A stretch of DNA of 64,000 bases from an uncultured Maritimibacter sp. (lineage in GTDB: Bacteria > Pseudomonadota > Alphaproteobacteria > Rhodobacterales > Rhodobacteraceae). Position 1 is the stretch's first letter; every line of letters begins with the position of its first letter. The stretch covers positions 1 to 64,000 of the forward strand of contig CAJXYS010000001.1 in the NCBI GenBank assembly GCA_913063035.1, written 5' to 3'. Of this stretch, positions 59,350-64,000 are shown piece by piece. Position numbers and translations under genes: made by a program. The notes under the pieces are model-generated. The model saw only the letters and a program-made list of their open reading frames with translations. It was not told the DNA's origin and searched no databases.

Positions 59350-60648
59350 ATGTCTCGCGCACTCATGCCCAATATGCTCACCCCGCAGGACCTCGAGCCG
59401 AACTGGCGCTGGGAAGGGCGGCTGCCGGCCTGGGGCCACACCTCGGTCGATTTCGAGCGCCGCATCGACCATGACCGCCTGCGCCGCTACCGGCTTGCCC
59501 GGACCCGCGAGGCGCTCAAGGCGTCGAACGCGGGCACGCTGCTGCTGTTCGACGTGAACAACATTCGCTACGTCTCGGCCACCAAGATCGGCGAGTGGGA
59601 ACGGGACAAGATGTGCCGCTTCTGCCTGCTGACGGGCGATGACTCGCCTTACGTCTGGGACTTCGGCTCGGCCGCGGTGCACCACCAGAAGTATTCCGAC
59701 TGGCTGGAACCCGATCACTGCCTCGCCGGCGTCGTCGGCATGCGCGGCACGATCCCGCCGGAATTCGGCCTGATGCGGAAATATGCCAAGCAGATCGCCC
59801 AGCTGATCAAGGATGCCGGCATGGCCGACATGCCGGTGGGCGTGGACTACGCGGAAACCGCCATGTTCCACGCGCTGCAGGAGGAAGGCCTGCACGTGGT
59901 CGACGGCCAGCAGATCATGCTGGCGGCGCGCGAGATCAAGAACTGGGACGAGATCCAGCTTCTGACCCAGGCGGCCAGCATGGTCGACGGCGTCTACCAC
60001 ATGATCTACGAGGAGCTGAAGCCGGGCGTTCGCGAGAACGACATCGTCGCGCTGTCCAACAAGATGCTCTACGAGATGGGCTCGGACGACGTCGAGGCGA
60101 TCAACGCGATCTCGGGTGAGCGGTGCAACCCGCATCCGCATAACTTCACCGACCGGTATTTCCGCCCCGGCGACCAGGCGTTCTTCGACATCCTGCAGTC
60201 CTACCAGGGCTACCGGACCTGCTACTACCGGACCTTCAACATCGGCCGCGCGACCAGCGCCCAGACCGACGCCTACGTAAAGGCGCGGGAATGGATCGAC
60301 GCCTCGATCGACCTGATCCGCCCCGGCGTGACGACCGATGTCGTGGCGCAGGCCTGGCCGACGGCCGAGGAATTCGGCTTCCCGTCTGAAGACGCGGCCT
60401 TCGGCCTGCAGTTCGGCCACGGGCTCGGCCTCGCGCTGCACGAGCGGCCGATCATCAGCCGCGCGGTCAGCCTCGATCACCCGATGGAGATCCAGACCGG
60501 CATGGTCTTCGCGCTGGAGACCTACTGCCCGGCCACGGACGGCTACTCGGCCGCGCGGATTGAGGAAGAGGTCGTCGTGACCGACACCGGCTGCGAGGTG
60601 ATCTCGCTCTTCCCGGCCGAGGAACTGCCGATCGCCAACCGTTACTGA
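59350..60648 (+). CDS. M24-family (creatinase/prolidase-fold) protein with one altered metal ligand
   Basis: The 432-residue pita-bread-fold protein has an N-terminal creatinase-like domain (LLLFDVNNIRYVSAT) and a C-terminal M24 domain. Of the five usual metal ligands four are visible: Asp280, His357 (FGHGLG), Glu390 (FALETYC) and Glu405 (RIEEEV). The second Asp position is Cys291 in YQGYRTCYYRTF. The start at 59350 follows CGGAG; a start at 59317 is less likely. It is probably a non-standard hydrolase or lyase rather than a normal peptidase. Confidence 0.85.
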   Translation: MSRALMPNMLTPQDLEPNWRWEGRLPAWGHTSVDFERRIDHDRLRRYRLARTREALKASNAGTLLLFDVNNIRYVSATKIGEWERDKMCRFCLLTGDDSPYVWDFGSAAVHHQKYSDWLEPDHCLAGVVGMRGTIPPEFGLMRKYAKQIAQLIKDAGMADMPVGVDYAETAMFHALQEEGLHVVDGQQIMLAAREIKNWDEIQLLTQAASMVDGVYHMIYEELKPGVRENDIVALSNKMLYEMGSDDVEAINAISGERCNPHPHNFTDRYFRPGDQAFFDILQSYQGYRTCYYRTFNIGRATSAQTDAYVKAREWIDASIDLIRPGVTTDVVAQAWPTAEEFGFPSEDAAFGLQFGHGLGLALHERPIISRAVSLDHPMEIQTGMVFALETYCPATDGYSAARIEEEVVVTDTGCEVISLFPAEELPIANRY

Positions 60649-60652
60649 GAGC

Positions 60653-60699
60653 GTCCCTGCCGGCCCTCCCCCTGTCCGGGGGGGGGACCAAGCAGGGAC
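60653..60699 (+). other. Stem-loop with G9 run between the M24 gene and E1alpha
   Basis: GTCCCTGC (60653-60660) pairs with GCAGGGAC (60692-60699), and inside it C-runs face a nine-G run (60678-60686). It sits in the 64 bp gap and could be an internal terminator or mRNA-stability element. No T-tract is seen. Confidence 0.4.
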
Positions 60700-60712
60700 C
60701 AGGGAGACCCCG

Positions 60713-61690
60713 ATGAGCGACGCCAAGCACAACTCCGAGGATTACCTGCGGATGTACCGCCAGATGGTGCGCATCCGCACCTTCGAGGACAACGCGAACC
60801 AGCTTTACCTCTCGGCCAAGATGCCGGGGCTTACGCATATGTATTCGGGCGAGGAAGCCGTCGCGGTGGGCATCTGCGAGGCGCTGACCGACGACGACCG
60901 CATCACCTCGACCCATCGCGGCCACGGGCACTGCGTCGCCAAGGGCGCCGAGTTCAAGGAGATGTTCTGCGAGTTGCTCGGCAAGGAAGAGGGCTATTGC
61001 CGCGGCAAGGGCGGGTCGATGCACATCGCCGACCAGAGCCACGGCAACCTGGGCGCCAACGCCATCGTCGGCGGCTCGATGGGGATCGCGACGGGCTCGG
61101 CCCTGCGCGCCAAGCTGCAGGGCTCGGACGACGTCACGGTCTGCTTCTTCGGCGACGGTGCCACCGCGCAGGGGCTTTGGTACGAGGTCATGAACATGGC
61201 CGCGCTCTGGAAGCTGCCGGTCATCTACGCCTGCGAGAACAACGGCTATTCCGAGTACACCAAGACCGAGGAAATCGCCGCCGGCTCGATCACCGCGCGG
61301 GCCGAGGCCTTCGGCATCGAGGCGCACCAGGTCGACGGGCAGGACGTGCTCGCCGTGAACGCGTTGACGCGGAAACTGGTCGACCGCGCGCGCAAGGGCG
61401 AAGGCCCGTTTTTCATCGAGTTGATGACCTACCGCTACCACGGCCACCACGTCGGCGACATCAACCGCGAGTACTACCGGTCCAAGGACGAGGAAAAGGA
61501 CTGGAAGGAAAACCGCGACCCGATCGTCCGCTTCCGCGGCTGGCTGGTCGAACAGGGCATCGCCAGCGAGGACGAGATCGAGGCGATGAACGCCGAGATC
61601 AAGAAGGACGCGAGTGATGCCGTCGCCTATGCCGAGGCCGCCAAGTACCCCGAGGCGTCCGAGGTCGACATGCATGTTTACGCGGACTGA
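60713..61690 (+). CDS. Dehydrogenase E1 alpha subunit (pyruvate/acetoin type)
   Basis: The 325-residue thiamine-diphosphate subunit has the TPP motif GDGATAQGLWYEVMNMAALWKLPVIYACENNGY and an N-terminal RMYRQMVRIRTFEDNANQLYLSAKMPGLTHMYSGEEAVAVG typical of E1alpha. Ribosome site AGGGAGA. Followed 11 bp later by E1beta. Acetoin dehydrogenase (AcoA) is the closest general type; the true substrate is unknown. Confidence 0.92.
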   Translation: MSDAKHNSEDYLRMYRQMVRIRTFEDNANQLYLSAKMPGLTHMYSGEEAVAVGICEALTDDDRITSTHRGHGHCVAKGAEFKEMFCELLGKEEGYCRGKGGSMHIADQSHGNLGANAIVGGSMGIATGSALRAKLQGSDDVTVCFFGDGATAQGLWYEVMNMAALWKLPVIYACENNGYSEYTKTEEIAAGSITARAEAFGIEAHQVDGQDVLAVNALTRKLVDRARKGEGPFFIELMTYRYHGHHVGDINREYYRSKDEEKDWKENRDPIVRFRGWLVEQGIASEDEIEAMNAEIKKDASDAVAYAEAAKYPEASEVDMHVYAD

Positions 61691-61701
61691 GGAGAGATAA
61701 G

Positions 61702-62697
61702 ATGCGAGAGATTACCCTGTCCCAGGCCGTGAACGAAGCCATCGCCGAGGAAATGCGTCGCGACGAAACGGTCTTCCTGATCGGCGAGGACGTGGCCGAG
61801 GCCGGCACCCCCTTCAAGGTGCTCTCGGGCCTCGTCGACGAGTTCGGCACCGACCGCGTCATCGACACGCCCATCGCCGAGCCGGGCTTCGTCGGGCTGG
61901 CCGTCGGCGCCGCCATGACCGGGGCGCGGCCAATCGTCGACCTGATGTTCGGCGATTTCATCTACCTGGTGATGGATCAGCTCTGCAACCAGGCGGCCAA
62001 GCAGCACTACATGTCCGGCGGCAAGCTCAAGGTGCCGATGGTGCTGCGCACGAATCTCGGCGCGACGCGCCGCTCGGCCGCGCAGCACTCGCAGTCGCTG
62101 CAGGCGCTCGTGGCGCATATCCCGGGGCTGAAGGTGGCGCTGCCCTCCTCGGCCTACGAGGCCAAGGGCCTGATGAAGACGGCGATCCGCGACAACAACC
62201 CGGTCGTCATCTTCGAGGACAAGCTGATGTACCAGGACAAGGCCCCCGTGCCCGAAGGGGAATTCCTGATCCCCTTCGGCGAGGCCAACGTCAAGCGCGA
62301 GGGCGGTGACATCACGCTGATCGCGACCTCCTCGATGGTGCAGGTGGCCGAGAAGGCCGCCGAGACGCTCGCCGCCGAGGGCATCGAGGCCGAGGTGATC
62401 GACCCGCGCACCATCGTGCCGCTGGACGAGGCGACGCTGCTGGACAGCGTGAAGAAGACCTCGCGCGCCATCGTCATCGACGAGGGCCACCAGAGCTACG
62501 GCGTCACCGCCGAGATCGCGAGCCGCCTGACCGAGAAGGCCTTCTACCACCTCGACGCGCCGGTCCTGCGGATGGGCGCGATGGACGTGCCGGTGCCCTT
62601 CAGCCCGGCGCTCGAGGACCTGACCGTGCCGACGCCCGAGGCCGTGGTCGAGAACGCGCGCAAGCTCTGCGCCGGGGAGATGATCCATGCCGCATGA
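61702..62697 (+). CDS. Dehydrogenase E1 beta subunit (pyruvate/acetoin type)
   Basis: The 331-residue transketolase-like E1beta has the stretches FLIGEDVAEAGTPFKVLSGLVDEFG and DTPIAEPGFVGLAVGAAMTGARPIVDLMFGDFI. The C-terminal domain has VIDPRTIVPLDEATLLDSV. Ribosome site AGGAGAG. It overlaps the E2 gene by 11 bp. Confidence 0.92.
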   Translation: MREITLSQAVNEAIAEEMRRDETVFLIGEDVAEAGTPFKVLSGLVDEFGTDRVIDTPIAEPGFVGLAVGAAMTGARPIVDLMFGDFIYLVMDQLCNQAAKQHYMSGGKLKVPMVLRTNLGATRRSAAQHSQSLQALVAHIPGLKVALPSSAYEAKGLMKTAIRDNNPVVIFEDKLMYQDKAPVPEGEFLIPFGEANVKREGGDITLIATSSMVQVAEKAAETLAAEGIEAEVIDPRTIVPLDEATLLDSVKKTSRAIVIDEGHQSYGVTAEIASRLTEKAFYHLDAPVLRMGAMDVPVPFSPALEDLTVPTPEAVVENARKLCAGEMIHAA

Positions 62698-64000
62698 GGT
62701 GATCATGCCGGCGCTCGGCATGGCGCAGGACAGCGGCGTGATCGTGCGCTGGCTGAAATCGGCGGGCGACCCGGTCAAGGAGGGCGACGCGCTCTTCGAG
62801 GTCGAGACCGACAAGGCCACGATGGAGGTCGAGGCCCAGGGTGGCGGCTTCCTGACGGACGTCGCGGCCGCGGCCGGCGACGACGTGCCGGTGGGCCGCG
62901 TGATCGCGCGGATCTCCGACACGGCCGAGGACAGCGGCCCGCCCGCGGCAGACGGCGCGCCAGCGGCGGAAACCGCGGAAGATGGCGCGGGCGATGCCCT
63001 GCCTGACGGGCAATCCGTCATCATGCCGGCGCTCGGCATGGCCCAGGACAGCGGGCTGATCGTCAGCTGGCAGAAAGCGCCCGGCGACGCGGTCGCGGCC
63101 GACGACGTGCTCTTCGAGGTCGAGACCGACAAGAGCACGATGGAAGTTCCCGCCGGCCATGACGGCTATCTCGCCGCGACGCTGGCCGTGGCGGGCGAAG
63201 AGGTGCCGGTGGGCGAAAGCGTGGCCATCATAGCCGCCGGGAAACCCGACGCCCCCGTCGCGCGCAGCCGGGCGGAGGCCCCAGCCGCCCCCGCCCCGGC
63301 CGCGGCGCCCCCCGCCGCCGAGGCCGCGCCCGCGCCCCCTGCCGAGAAACCCGCGGCCCCGGCCCGGGCGGCCCCGGCCGAGACCGGCGGGCGCGTCCTG
63401 GCCTCGCCCAAGGCGCGCCGGCTGGCGCTGCAGGAAGGCCTCGACCTCGCCCGGCTGGCCGAGGCGGGCCATCCGCAGCCCTATCATGTCCGCGATCTCG
63501 ACACGCTTCGCGGCATGCCTGCCGCGCAGGCCGCCGCGGCGCCCGGCACCGCGGCGGCCGCGCAGCGGCTGGTTGCGGAAACCGCCGCGGACGGCTTCGC
63601 GGATTTCGCCGCCTGGGCGGCCGAGGGCGCCGGCCTGGCCGACGACATGGCCCTTCTGGCAGGCCTCGGCGCCGCCAGCCTGCGCCGCAGCGGCGCAGAG
63701 GGCCCGCTGACCGTCGCGGTGGCGCGGTTCGGAACCGAGCGGCGCTATGCCGATCCCGACCGGCCCGCGCTTGGCCGGGCGGCGCACGACCCCGACGCCC
63801 CGGCGCCGGACCTGGTGCTGCGCGACCTGCGCCAGAGCGCCATCGCAAGCGTCGCGATGGGGGCCGAACCCGCCCCGGTCCTGACGCTCACGCGCGCCGG
63901 CGACGGGCTCTCGATCACCCTCGAATGCGGGCCGGGGCAGCTTGCGCCCGGCCGGGCGATCACGCTTCTCACCGAATTCGCAGGCCGGATGGAGCAGCCG
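62687..64000 (+). CDS. Lipoyl E2-like protein with degenerate catalytic domain, partial at window end
   Basis: 438 codons are visible and the frame is open at the edge. Two near-identical lipoyl domains carry lipoyl lysines in ETDKATMEV (about 43) and ETDKSTMEV (about 148). An Ala/Pro linker (about 195-230) leads to a peripheral-subunit-binding domain (VLASPKARRLALQEGLDLARL). The remaining C-terminal part matches the shape of an acyltransferase domain, but the usual DHRVVDGA is replaced by GPGQLAPG, so His and Asp are lost. It is thus probably a lipoyl carrier without normal acyltransferase activity; more sequence may lie beyond the window. Confidence 0.88.
   Translation, partial: MPHEVIMPALGMAQDSGVIVRWLKSAGDPVKEGDALFEVETDKATMEVEAQGGGFLTDVAAAAGDDVPVGRVIARISDTAEDSGPPAADGAPAAETAEDGAGDALPDGQSVIMPALGMAQDSGLIVSWQKAPGDAVAADDVLFEVETDKSTMEVPAGHDGYLAATLAVAGEEVPVGESVAIIAAGKPDAPVARSRAEAPAAPAPAAAPPAAEAAPAPPAEKPAAPARAAPAETGGRVLASPKARRLALQEGLDLARLAEAGHPQPYHVRDLDTLRGMPAAQAAAAPGTAAAAQRLVAETAADGFADFAAWAAEGAGLADDMALLAGLGAASLRRSGAEGPLTVAVARFGTERRYADPDRPALGRAAHDPDAPAPDLVLRDLRQSAIASVAMGAEPAPVLTLTRAGDGLSITLECGPGQLAPGRAITLLTEFAGRMEQP

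Noticed and set aside
59350-60648. Calling the M24-fold gene a DMSP lyase (DddP)
   Set aside because: DddP is also M24-fold, but the DddP metal-site Asp pattern is not present here and no DMSP genes are nearby.

Overview
This window holds a nearly complete photosynthesis gene cluster (about 1.5-49.4 kb). It belongs to a GC-rich aerobic anoxygenic phototroph, most likely a roseobacter-type Rhodobacteraceae. The reasons are: a type II reaction centre (pufL, pufM, puhA), pufQ at the head of the puf genes, a tetraheme pufC after pufM with no pufX, bacteriochlorophyll a genes throughout, the spheroidene carotenoid pathway (crtA-F, crtI), and paired regulators of the PpsR and PpaA families. Genus cannot be judged from the sequence alone.

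Layout. 1-1.5 kb: three small accessory genes, at least one with a helix-turn-helix, resembling the edge of a mobile or variable region. 1.5-10.1 kb (minus strand): bchJ-bchE; then idi, bchP, a PucC-family transporter and bchG; then ppsR and ppaA. 10.4-26.4 kb (plus strand): bchF-N-B-H-L-M, lhaA, puhA-B-C, a 98-residue unknown, acsF, puhE, hemA and cytochrome c2. 26.4-39.5 kb (minus strand): the superoperon crtE-crtF-bchC-X-(47-codon small ORF)-Y-Z-pufQ-B-A-L-M-C followed by dxs. 39.5-49.4 kb: crtD-crtC (+), crtI-crtB-tspO (-), crtA-bchI-bchD-bchO (+).

Control is visible in the DNA. Eight exact TGT-N12-ACA palindromes (the PpsR/CrtJ operator) lie at seven control regions: bchE, bchG, ppaA/bchF (two boxes), bchC (tandem pair with an 8 bp spacer), crtE/crtD and crtI/crtA. 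An FNR-type site overlaps the bchE box. Several of these promoters appear to give leaderless or very short-leader transcripts. GC-rich hairpins mark the pufA-pufL gap, the end of pufC and the cycA/dxs convergence.

49.4-64 kb is a separate catabolic region. On the minus strand it has a periplasmic sugar-type binding protein, an SDR, two permeases, a double ATPase, a beta-hydroxyacid dehydrogenase and a ThuA-like protein. On the plus strand it has an unusual regulator (winged helix fused to a cytoplasmic solute-binding-protein domain), a second SDR, an M24-fold enzyme with one metal ligand replaced, and E1alpha/E1beta/E2 genes of a 2-oxoacid-type dehydrogenase. The E2 runs off the window and has lost the usual catalytic His and Asp. 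The substrate of this cluster cannot be named.

Most notable anomalies: crtC has no usable start codon in its frame; a well-supported small ORF lies between bchX and bchY; the regulator carries a solute-binding-protein domain; and the E2 has a degenerate active site.
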